Shown here: piece by piece, positions 49,019 through 59,500 of the stretch
How the letters are laid out: every line of letters starts with the position of its first letter
Numbering within the stretch: position 1 is the stretch's first letter
DNA from: Klebsormidium nitens
Lineage: Eukaryota; Streptophyta; Klebsormidiophyceae; Klebsormidiales; Klebsormidiaceae
Length of the DNA stretch: 64,000 nucleotides
Assembly (NCBI GenBank): GCA_000708835.1
Contig: DF237236.1
Coordinates: 47,231-111,230, forward strand
Direction of reading: 5' to 3'
Notes under the pieces: model-generated
The model's input: the letters and a program-made list of their open reading frames with translations, nothing else
The model's database searches: none
Told to the model about the DNA's origin: nothing
Position numbers and translations under genes: made by a program

Positions 49019-52000
49019 TTATCCCGAAGTAACTGTAAGTGTCTCTTGCAGAGCGGCCGCTACGAGAGCGTCGACATCCGTGTACTTCAAGATGCCGCTG
49101 TCGACGTGTTTGAAGACGACGTCCTCACCGTCAAAGACAATTGAGCCGCCTTGCTGAGTCAAGAGGCGGGTCTCTGGCGGGCTCATTTCACCCCCTGCGT
49201 AAAGAAAAGACGAGATTCCGCATCTCAAGCAAAGAAAGCGTTTCGAAGCGCAAGCGGGATGGTTTGTACATGTTTGCTGTTGCATTTTGAAGTGCGACTT
49301 ACGATCGGTTGCCTGCTCTCATTTGACACCGTAGGTTTGGGCAGAGGCTCGCCGGGCAGTCAATCCACGACAGTATACAGTTGGAACCAGATGACGGGAG
49401 TCTCAATCAACTTCCCAGGTTCCGCTGACGGGCATCAGTTGCGCATGAATTCCCCATTGCTGTTGCTAACAACGTTCGGTCGCTCACATTTCTGCAGGAT
49501 GCCAAACATGTTGAAGAGGCGCAGCGTGGCCAGTTCCATCGGCCGCTGATAGCCCTTCCCCAAGATGTCGAACGGGGTCGAGCCTTCGAAAACGGGCTTG
49601 CTGCCGCGGTCGCCGAAGTAGCCGCGGGCAACCTGCATGAAGGAGATGATCAGAGTCCTTCCGAACTGGGAAAGTATGGGACACTTACGAAGAGGTTCTC
49701 CCGAGTTCTCACAACAATCTGCTCAGAAGAGGCACTAAGAGTTGAAAGCATGAGTGTGGCCGGGAAGCCGCGGCAGGGCGCCATCCAATCCACACCTCTC
49801 AGCTTGCTCAAGAAAGAAGCTCTTGTCTTGTGCAAGTTTCCTCGTTTCATTGAATCGGAAGCATGTTCTACTTTTGCAGGTTAGACGGAGCTAGAAACGG
49901 ACGGAGGTGTCGACAGCCGACTCCTGCTTGTTGTATCAGTTGCTTGCCCTACTCGCCACTGTTTTAGTCCGCTTACCATGAGACCGACTTTTCTCCGTTT
50001 GATTCAGAATCTTATCATGACCTGGGTTGAGTACCTCGCTTATCCGGAGTTCAAATCTTCCAATTCAAGGATTCGTTCATCATTGCAGAAGATTTCGAGC
50101 GTTTGGCAACTAGAGCGGCGCACCTCTTGGATGGTGCCCGGAGAACCGATCCCCATTAGCATGGGCAGCAACTTGAGGTACGGGCTGACGCCAGCCTCTG
50201 GGGCAAAGCCCGGGGAGAAGTTGAGCGCCCGGTAGCACGCCCCGGTTGGATCTGTCGACAAGGAAGCACTGACGATACGGAGCGGACTCGAAGCGAGGAG
50301 TAGAAGGAGCCAGGGACGGAACGAAGGCACGAACGGAACGGAGAGTTGGAAGGCGAAAGTCGGGTTCATTTGCCGACATCTAGTAAGCCGGCGAAATATG
50401 TGTTCGCTTCGTTTCTTTGTAGGCAGTCGAAACACCAAGAAATTTGGTGGCGCTGTTTGCCTACAGGTTCGTTGAGCAGCTGACAAGTTGTTGGCAGCCC
50501 TCTCGGCGAGACTTTACCACGAAGCTCCCCTACAGGACACGCGTTCAAATGCGTGCAGGGTCTGAGTCGGCCCAATCTGCCCTGCTCGATCAGTTACTCC
50601 TCAACCCGCTGCTCGATTTGACTTGCCTGCAATTGTCTTAGGCTTGATTAGACTTTTGGTAGGCGCTTCGGACTTCAACTTTCTGTCAACACCCATCTCT
50701 CCTGTACATGATCTGCCGACCCACAGAAAACGTTGCTCCGCACCATCAACTTCTTTGACACCCATACTTACCGTCTGATATTGCACATGGGTACTCACCG
50801 TCGAATCCACAAACCTACACGAAATGGAATCTTCGCGGTTTGACCTGCACCGTCTTTCCGTAGGACAGCTACATCGAGAGGCCCATTCTAACCATACGCA
50901 ATCTCCTGACCCGCCAGATACGAACTGCACGCGAATCGATCACTGCTCTCTTACCAGCATACAGCAGCTGCAACGGGAAGCCCACGGTCTCCGCGAAGCG
51001 GCGCGCGTTGTCCGGACTGCCAAGGCCGACCGCGACGATTCGGACGCCGTTCGCCTGGAGCTCCGGCAGCTTCTTCGCCAGCTTCTGGGCAAACTCCCAG
51101 GAGCTCAGGTCTGCCCTGACGGGGACGAGCAAGAGACAACTAGTGGATTTTGGACGTCCGAAAAAGGTGCGGAGTGTAAGTCCAGGATATAAAGAGCCTC
51201 AAGTCTGGTCTGATGGGGCAAAGAGAGAGTGGGTTGGTGAGGTTTGGACGTCGGGAAAGGTGAGTATCGACGCTTCGGAAAATAAAGGAAAGGAGGTCCA
51301 TAACGAGAGGGAAGTATGTGCGGACAGTGAGGAGTGCAGACCCGAAAGTAAGGGCGCTCAGGTCTGCCCTGATGGGGGAAGGCGATGTGTGTGTTGGTCG
51401 GCGAGTCCGGGCGTCCGAAAACGGTCGTTAAGAATGACGTCTCAAAAGGTAAGTAAAGGCCAATACTTCTGGAACGGTGAAAAGCATTCGTGTAAAACCA
51501 TAAGGAGCTCAGGTCTGACGGGGCACATCGGTGAGTAATAGAAAGTTGGAAACGTAAGGAGAGAATGTCCCGAAAGGTGAGGAGTATATGGCCAGAAAGA
51601 TGAAGAGAGTGTGTCTAGAAAAGAAGGAGCCCGATACGGTCTTGACGGGGGGCAAGCGAGAGTTGGTGGGATCGGACATGCGAGAAGGTGAGGAAGTATA
51701 TTTTAAAAAGTTGAGAGGCGCAAGTTTAGAGTGTAAGGAGGTCAGGTCTGCCCTGGCAAGGTCAATTGAGCAGGTCTAGGAATCTGGTACATCCAGAAAG
51801 GTGGTGCGTCTGAACATGGAAAACATATGAACCTAACGTTTGGAGCTCAGGTCTGCCCTGACAAAGTAGCTGTTGGAGGTCGTGTCAAGAAGTTTCTTTG
51901 AGAAACCGCTCGCCCACCTGCGAAATGGGTCATGAACGGAATCACCACTCGCACGCCTGGTTTGGCCTGCGCATGTCGCAAGAGGAACATTGTGAGCGAG

Positions 52001-52661
52001 ATCGATCAATAGCAAACAAAAAGACTTCATGCCCAAAACATAATGGTGATCATAATATGGCCTGGGAAATGAAGAGCAGACAGTTTGATAAATGTAGAAG
52101 CTGGCCGTACATGTGTGATTCAATAAAATTGCAATGATGAAAACGTTTTCTGATTCTTGGGGATTGCAGCAGAAAGCAGGGGGAAATTCTGTCACAGAGT
52201 TGTGGATTGGATCCAACAAACCAGGAGCAAGCTGTCTTCTAGCACTAAAGTATTATGCTCACCGCCCAGAGAGAAAGGAGCTCCACTGGCTGCCCGCTCG
52301 CGGCCTCTAAAACCTGGACGCCTTTCAGGGCGTCATAATCTAGACTTGACCGTGCTGCCCCGCTTCTGGCTTTAGATACTCCATGAGACAAACTTCTACG
52401 TCGCTTGGACCCAAGCCTTAGATCTGTTCCCAGGCACAGCTGCGATTTGCGCGGCAAGTGCCATTGGCGAACTTGGAGTGTTTGGTTGAATCTGTGCAGG
52501 ACTCTAGAGGAAGCTCGGCTTTGGGCTGTCGCATTGAGAACTCGAGAAGGGAAAGGGAGTGGCTCGGAGGGGTAGGTTGCAGCTGGGGTTTGTGATCTTG
52601 AGCTGACTGCGTGACTCAAATGGGCCGCAGGGACCCGGGTCAGGGCGTGATTAGACGACAT
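49019..52661 (-). CDS. Peroxiredoxin-like (AhpC/TSA superfamily) thioredoxin-fold protein lacking the peroxidatic Cys, 6 exons
   Basis: Exons: 52263-52661, 51918-51966, 50955-51110, 50124-50251, 49488-49632, 49019-49194; phases agree and give 350 aa. The N-terminal about 100 residues are Ser/Arg-rich (MSSNHALTRVPAAHLSHAVS) and could be a plastid transit peptide. The fold then runs YDALKGVQVLEAASGQPVEL, RVVIPFMTHFADLSSWEFAQ, GVRIVAVGLGSPDNARRFAE, PTGACYRALNFSPGFAPEAG, LLPMLMGIGSPGTIQE, GSTPFDILGKGYQRPMELAT and TRLLTQQGGSIVFDGEDVVF, matching the cyanobacterial/plant Prx-like group. Where true peroxiredoxins have Cys in the FGC-x-x-C region, this reads THFADLSSW (about 146-154), so a thiol peroxidase role is doubtful. 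The exon-3 acceptor is CAG|ACCTGAG, which alone gives the family motif in frame. Intron 2 carries several decoy copies of that acceptor. Confidence 0.93.
51185..51865. repeat. Array of decoy copies of the Prx-like exon-3 acceptor in intron 2
   Basis: The 20-mer at the exon-3 edge (plus-strand 51101-51120, gagctcaggtctgccctgac, which is acceptor plus first exon bases) recurs with decay at about 51190, 51356, 51504, 51627 and 51735, and as a perfect 20/20 copy at 51843-51862. Units are about 110-165 bp and also share aaaggtgagta-like words. The array fills most of the 807-bp intron between the donor at 51917 and the true acceptor at 51111. Confidence 0.9.
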
Positions 52662-53260
52662 CGTGCCGAATGTACCTGTTACTTACTAATTCCAATGCTG
52701 TCCAATGTGACTCTTCTGGACGCCACCTTTCAGCGGATGAAAGACTGTGCACAAAATGTACAGGAGTCAGCCCTGCTGACTAGTACTGGGTCTGGAGCAA
52801 GAGCAAATGAGCGCAGTGAAACCTCGTTCACAACCACCTGCTAGCAACGGGTTGCTTGCTTGCTGGGCGCCGCCGCTGCTCTCGTCCAGCTGCCCCCCCG
52901 GTTCATGCCCTGCCCGCCTTCATCGCCCATCGCTGGCCGCCAAATCTTTTCATATTCTTCCTTGGACGCGTCTTGCAAGTTCAGGCAAATGTGGGGACCT
53001 TTCTGAGCAGATGGGTACTTAGGAATCAGGATTCGGAATGTGTGCAGGCCCCAGGGAGAACAGCTGGCCGGAGAATCAGGATGGTGCACAGATCAGAGAC
53101 TACCTAGGTTTTAACTCCGATAACCCATATGCCAGGCCTCCGAGTCCTATCCTACTTATGGCCGTCCGATGCCGAATCGAATGGCTCATATTATGCACAT
53201 CAACGCATTTCAGATTGGGTCAGTCAGTGGGCTGCCATATAACCAAACTACATATTAGTA

Positions 53261-53428
53261 TTACAGCTTCTCCCGATCAACCTGCCAGTTTTAGTGAATC
53301 TAAGTTACACTAATCTCACTCAACAACAGGCTGACNNNNNNNNNNNNNNNNNNNNTCATACCTTGGTAGTACGGTAAGTTTGTCTAAAATGTCACTAAAA
53401 TTGGCAGGTTGCTCGGAAGAAGCTGTAA
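53261..53428. repeat. Imperfect inverted repeat spanning an assembly gap
   Basis: The left arm 53261-53297 and right arm 53392-53428 are inverted copies, 34 of 37 bases matching. Between them lies a run of 20 N (53336-53355), so the true loop length is unknown. The structure could be a miniature inverted-repeat element or a hairpin that stopped assembly. Confidence 0.85.
53336..53355. other. Assembly gap (20 N)
   Basis: Twenty undetermined bases inside the inverted repeat 53261-53428. The round number suggests a placeholder and not a measured length. Confidence 0.95.
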
Positions 53429-53643
53429 ACATTTCGCGTGAAGTGGTGGACAGAGAAAGGGCGACTGAGTGGTGGGGGCGTCCTTCGCAATCCATATTGC
53501 AAAAAGTGGTGCAGTGCATGCAGCAAGTTTGAATGGAAGTAGAGTGACTAAAGGACTGTAGAAGGCTTCTACGCACGCAATCCTGTACTAGATCCATTCT
53601 GCGTTGCCGAATAAACTCTTAGATTGCCGTGGCCGCTTTAGAT

Positions 53644-55498
53644 ATGCAAGTAGTGGGGGCAGGTTATGGGAGAACTGGCACCACCAGTCTAAAGGATGCA
53701 TTGGCACAGCTGGGGTTTGGCCCTTGTCATCACATGACTGAGGTCTGGGAGAAGGGCCAGATCTTCATGTGGCCAGACATTGAGCGAACGAGGCAAGAGC
53801 GAGGCAGGGCGGACGCCCACAAACTAGAGGAAGCGTTGAGGGGCTATCGATCTTGTGTAAGAGAATCTTCCATGGTTACAGGCAGATTAACTGCTTAGGC
53901 AGCCAAATCCTGGGGTGGTCATGCATTTGGAAAGGACGACAGAATTTTAGCTGCGCGTCTTCATACTTTGAGATTAAAGAAAGTTAGAATCTCCGTGGCC
54001 AGTACTCTGGCCCGCAAGTCTGGCCTGCGAGCACTTTGGAAGGTCTTTCAAAACTCAAAGTCTTATGAGAGGTTTACCGGTATGCGAGACAGGTACATGA
54101 AGCGAGTGAAATTGCCCCTTAATATGTTTTATCTTCCCAAAAACGCTGTTGTTATGATTACCCTTCAGAAAATTGTTGTTTCGAGTCCTTTCTTCTGGTT
54201 AGCCGCTTCTTAAACTCTTGCGCTATATCAACGGGAATTGCATCTTGAGAATCAGGGGGTAAATAAGCGGCTCGGGGATACTTCATAGGTGGCTTTGTAG
54301 GGGCCTGAGACACCAAACTTATCGGCTTGCCCAACAGCTATGATTACTTCGAAGTTGAAAAGTTGCTTTCTTAGGTGACCTGCATGGGGTGAGAGGCACC
54401 TTCCTGTGCCCCAGAATGCTTAAGGTTGACATCTTGGACACATCAAGTTTCTTACTGCATTGCTGGCATCTCTTGGGCGTCTGGAAGGTTGGCTGTTCCA
54501 TATATGCAATTGTTGACCTCAATTTTCTTCTTAAAAGATTGCCGCTCATCTTATTTTTGCTAGAGTCGTGACCAGTAAATCTAATTACGTGACTGTCCTC
54601 TCGCAGGTTGACTGGCCCACGTGCCGCTACTGGCGGGAGCTATCTGAGCTGTACCCCAATGCCAAGATCCTCCTCTCAGTGCGCGATTTCGACGGCTGGT
54701 ACAAGAGTGCGAGGGGCACCATCTACAAGTTTGGAGAGACGATCAAGCGAAAGCACAAGCGTTTCCCATGGTTGTTGCTCCTGCGAAGAGAAGCCTCTGC
54801 CTGGGCAAGCATGCATGAGATGCTATGGGGGAAGACAGGGGACTTCGAGGGCTGCTTCGAAGATAAAGAAGCGGCGCGCAGGATCTACGAGAGGCACATA
54901 GAGGAGGTGAGCCAAGTCCCAGGCCTGACAAAGCTGCAGTCTGCACATTCACATGGACTTTGCAAGGAACAGTGATGTTGGGCTTATTCCTGATGAGCGC
55001 TAGAATGTTTGAGCACGTAATAGAAAGCCACGAAACTTAGTGTAGCTGGATGCAAGTCCTCGGCAGTTCTTATCTTCTTGGACCTAGCGGATGGCCAGTA
55101 CTTCCGGGGTTTGCCAATTCGCCCTTGAATCGGAACCAAGCTTACCTGGTACATCATGAGTGATTCGTGCCTGAACTCAAGCTCCTTCTTAGTAGATTCT
55201 TGCTGTGCCCCCGCAGTTGGGAAGTGATCCAATTATCCTTTCTTTATCACAGGTGAAAGCGGCCATTTCAGCAGAGCGCTTGCTAGTGTTCGACGTACGA
55301 GACGGTTGGGAACCGCTGTGCAAGTTCCTCGGGGTGGAAGTACCCAACACTCCCTTTCCCTACAAAAACACAACCACAGAAGCTGCTGATTGGAGGTCCA
55401 TGGACACCTTGGACTACGTTTATGTGGGGCTTCCGATGATTGCTGTGGGGGCTGCTATTTGGGCCGTTCTGCGAGAACAGAGGGCTCAGCGAGCGTGA
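53644..55498 (+). CDS. Sulfotransferase-like P-loop protein (Sulfotransfer_4 type), 3 exons
   Basis: Exons: 53644-53856, 54607-54906, 55253-55498; 252 aa in frame. An in-frame TAG lies just upstream and the ATG at 53644 starts MQVVGAGYGRTGTTSLKDAL, the PAPS 5'-phosphosulfate-binding loop at the very N-terminus as in this family. Further signatures are LGFGPCHHM, VDWPTCRYWRELSELYPNAK, ILLSVRDFDGWYKSARG (3'-phosphate-binding type region), LLVFDVRDGWEPLCKFLG and PFPYKNTT. A C-terminal hydrophobic segment (VYVGLPMIAVGAAIWAVL) suggests a tail anchor. The family name implies sulfate transfer from PAPS, but most members are biochemically uncharacterised and the acceptor here is unknown. Confidence 0.93.
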
Positions 55499-56516
55499 TG
55501 TAACATATGATGCCCGTAGGGCGATGTGTTCGGTGCGACAAAACAGCTGCTAGGAGCACTGACCACTTGCGCTTCCAGGTTTTGAACTGACAAGCGATGA
55601 GGCTTTAACATTGGCCTAGCAAAGTGGGATATAGAAGGCACGCAGATCTTTCCAATAGCTTCCAATTAGTTGCGGCAGAATTTGTTTATTCTATATACTT
55701 TGTGTTGTTTCCAAACATAGCACTGAGGGCCGTGTGTCTGGCAATACGCTGACAAAAATTGACAGCAATACATAGGTTGAGCTCTAAAATTTAGGTTGTC
55801 GCTCTACATTCAGGGACGATGAGTGTATCATAGGCCGCGCTCGCATCAATTCTCGGTGCACTAATAATAGCTGCAGATCATTTGTTCTAGGCTAACCATA
55901 TGTTCAGATAGTTTTCAAAGTCGACTTAGAAAGCTAATGGTGCCACTGAGTCAAACTCTTGTGCATGATAGCTATATTGACTGCATCAATTGGAGAAGCC
56001 GCAACTTCTCGTCGACCTTGCATGGGCCCATATGGACCGTCTATCATGCACATGCTCGTTTGATACTTAAGCTATGATGCCATCGTCCACTGGGTCAATC
56101 ATGTGTATGCAGCTATGATAAGTATCCATCAAACAATCGGGATCCTGCGGTACAACAGTTTGACAGGTGCACATGGCCCGCATTCAGTGCATGGCATGTC
56201 TTGGTAAATGGATGCGGCATCAATGTCCGCCCCATCTGATAGGTTCTACAGAGAGAGTTTGAACCGTTGTTGGCCGGAGTCCCGAGAACGCCAAGTACTG
56301 CTTTTATGCTGGTGCTTGACATTCAAATAGCATCATCGTGCATGATGATGGTGTCCGCACCAAAAGGACGAGCAAATGAAAATTCTTGAACACGACTCAA
56401 TCATAATGCTTTCGACTACTCGGACTTACGCTCAAGGGACCTCCTTCTTAGTATGCACTCCGACTCCGGCACTTGATAAAGGAGCGAAAAGTCAACACGT
56501 AAGTGAACTGCATACC
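55499..56516. other. Intergenic region between convergent sulfotransferase and FPPS genes
   Basis: Both flanking genes end here. AT-rich, with no coding frame or repeat of note. Confidence 0.4.
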
Positions 56517-59500
56517 TTACTTTTGCCTCTTGTAGACTTTTCCGAGAAACGTGAGAAAGACAGCCTGCATATGAGAATCGATGTCAAAGTGAGACCGTTC
56601 TCATGGTCTAGATTTGGCAGAGATACAAAATTGAGCTGTTCACATACACCTGCAAGCAGATTGCACAATCCGAATTGTAATCCAGACCCTTCTCGTCAAT
56701 GTTTACATAACCACGAAAGCAACGCTGCGCAAACAAACAGCAGCGTTGCCAGCGCGACAATATACAACCCACCGCAAGAGGAGTGCGGAGAAAGTTAAAA
56801 AAAGGCGTCTCACTTGTAGCCTTTTGCTGTCCACCTTTCGGATGGCGGCCGTCAACTCGTCGTAGCTTTGCTGCTCGTACTCCTGGAACGCGGCCTGCGG
56901 AGGGGAGGCAGCCAACGTGAGGGAAAAGGGTAGCCAAACAGTGGAGCGCAAAAGCTGAAAGCGGTATAATGAACGCTTGGAAAGGAAAGGTAAGGCGGAG
57001 CGAAGTCGGAAGCAGCAAAGAAGGAGCGGAGAGGGGCAGCGGAAAAAGCGAGCGGAAAGCGAAGCGGACAAGATAGAGGGTGAGCGACGAGGCGAGCCAA
57101 AAGTTTAGAAGCTCAATACTGATTAAGCGTGTGGTCTCGACTCTAAGGCGGCCAAGAGCGTCGCCTGACCGCGCCTCAAACGGAGACCAGACTCGATGTT
57201 GCACCGACGGGAGAAAGGGGCAGCCACATTCGCAACTGCCCCCGTCAGCAAGCCCCGTCATCGGTTCTTTAAGCAGACCCCCAGGGGAGACAATCTTGTA
57301 AAGCCAAAGAAAACCAACGGAGGTGGAAGATGAGAATCGTCAAAAAGGGAGTGCGCTGAGAAAGCTCTAGCAGAATCCAATGCTCACGATTCAACACACG
57401 CCATGCGCGCCTGGCATCGTCCAGAACGAGCAAGTCCAACAATCAGGAAAGGACGTATGCAGTCAGCCAGTGCGCAAGTGACATTCTCGCAGAGGCCTCT
57501 GCAGTGATTTGGGCGGTCATGACTTCAAGCACGTTTGACTCTGGTGCTTCTCAGCGAAAGTGCACCTTCCAGATATCTGAACTGTGCAGGCAAAAGTTGT
57601 CAGAATCCATTTGTAGGGTCAAAGAAGCTGTAACGCACCTCCAGCTTCAACTCGGCATACAGTTTCTTGATCTCCGCCACGCAGGCAGGGTCGGCCCTTC
57701 CGTATTTCTCCTGGTAAGAGTGACAGATCACGTCAGGAGCCGACACTGGTTATTCTTGCCGGGAGCAATGAAAATGCAATCCTAGCGCTTTCATGAAGAT
57801 TGCCAACAACTGGCAGAAATAGCAATGGCTCGGAGACGACAGTCGGGTTATGTGCGTACTATTTACCGCAAAAAACTTGGGCGCTTGGAACAGAAACCGT
57901 TTTCTCGAGACATTACGGAAACGCAAATACATGCTCCTGTCGCAAACTGCGCCTAAGACGAGGAACTTTCTGCTGCGCGGCCGTTTTGGATGTGCATACG
58001 TTTTGTTTGGTTGCAGGGAAGTTTCCGAACGAGATCCTCCTCTACTTCGGAAGGTTTTCGTTTCGATATTCGGACAATTTCGAACGACTTTACCCAGCTC
58101 TAGCACCTTTTCAGCCAAGACGGATTTGCACACATTCCGTACGATCCCCCTGGCCCCTTCTTTTCCTTCTCTGCCAGCTTTAACACGTTTCAACACATGA
58201 TCGGAAGGACGCTCCCAGGTCGATCCCTTGGACCGCAGACTCCAATGCTTACAACTCAAGCAGCTGCCCGCCCCTGATTTCCGATACGGCCAATCTGCTT
58301 CTTCAAAATTCTCGACGGTTCTGCAAGCTACTGGCCCCCGTCTACACCTTCTGCGCATTCCATTCCAAAGGTCTCGGGCGTCTCAATTCCACTCCCAGCC
58401 TCCTTCTCCGCATTGGTTTGAAAAGTCGTTAACGGTCAACCCAACTTTCCCCACCTCTATTGTCCTTTTCTGGTCGTCGTTGGCCCGCTGAAGCGCTTGG
58501 ACGACGAGCCACGAGCACTTGGTGTCCTCAATGTCCGTCCCGATCTGCCAAAAGACAGGGGTTCAGACCCGGTTTAGGAATTGGGTGGATCCAGTTGTGA
58601 AATGGATCACGATCCGGGTCAAAAGATAACCTGGCGAGATTGGAACATCGGGCGGCCGAAGCAAACTGACAGCCAGATATTCTAACCTGCGAGTTGAACG
58701 AGACTTTTGCACTTGCACTTCGAGACTTCTCGCAGGAACTTCCCAACCCTCCTACCACGCTTATCGGGTTCGAATTATTAGAGCCGAGATTTGCTGACAC
58801 ATCTTCCAAACCCTCAGAATGAGTCTATTTGGCCCCGGAAAGAGGATAGAAGCTGGGAGCTACCACTTTATCGACGTTATCACCTTCAACACCCTTGCAC
58901 TCTTTTTGATGCTCCTTCTGGTGAAGTTCGTTCAAAAGTCCCCCCCGGCGTCATCGAACAGAGAGAAGCAGACAAAACTCATACAGAGACACGTGGCAGG
59001 ATGCACACCTTTCCGATAACCTCTGGCGCCCCATAGCAATCCAAATAATCGTCCTGTAGAGAAAACAAATGGGTGTCTGCAATCTGATTCGGAATGAGCC
59101 AACCCGCAAGTTCCTCTCGATATCAAGGCTGGTTGGCCGTGAATCTCTAAGTGCCTGGACCAATCAACCGGAGTCGTAGAGTCACTCAAAGAGTGGCAAG
59201 AACGATGCATGAGCTGTTTGCTCCAAAATCATACTTCATAGAAAAATAGGTCATAGGCGCCCAACTTCCGCCGTACTTCATATTAATCACCGAGCACAAC
59301 CTGGCCCCATCACGTGTAGTAACCACTTCAATGTGGCAATCGCGAACAATCATTTCGAAAGACGCAAGGATAAAACATTTTTGATTCTCAAGATAGCAAC
59401 CAAAGCTCAAGGTCGTCCTAAGATGAACAAGCAACTATATGATTCAAACCTGGGTGGTAACAGATCAATTTTGGCACTTGGTGCAGCCAATTCAGAAGTG

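Larger units (their letters stand above)
52662..53643. promoter_or_regulatory. Divergent upstream region of the Prx-like and sulfotransferase genes
   Basis: A 982-bp gap between divergent start codons. It contains an assembly gap inside a palindrome (listed separately) and the words gggtacttagg (near 53011) and ctacctaggtt (near 53101). No gene was recognised. Confidence 0.45.

Noticed and set aside
51110-51115. Prx-like exon-3 acceptor at TCAG|GGCAG, five bases upstream of the chosen one
   Set aside because: It would not keep phase with exon 2; CAG|ACCTGAG gives the family sequence HFADLSSWEF in frame.
56950-57070. Purine-rich tract in FPPS intron 11
   Set aside because: Partly resembles the exon-12 edge but is low-complexity GA-rich sequence, so similarity is not convincing as an exon-edge copy.
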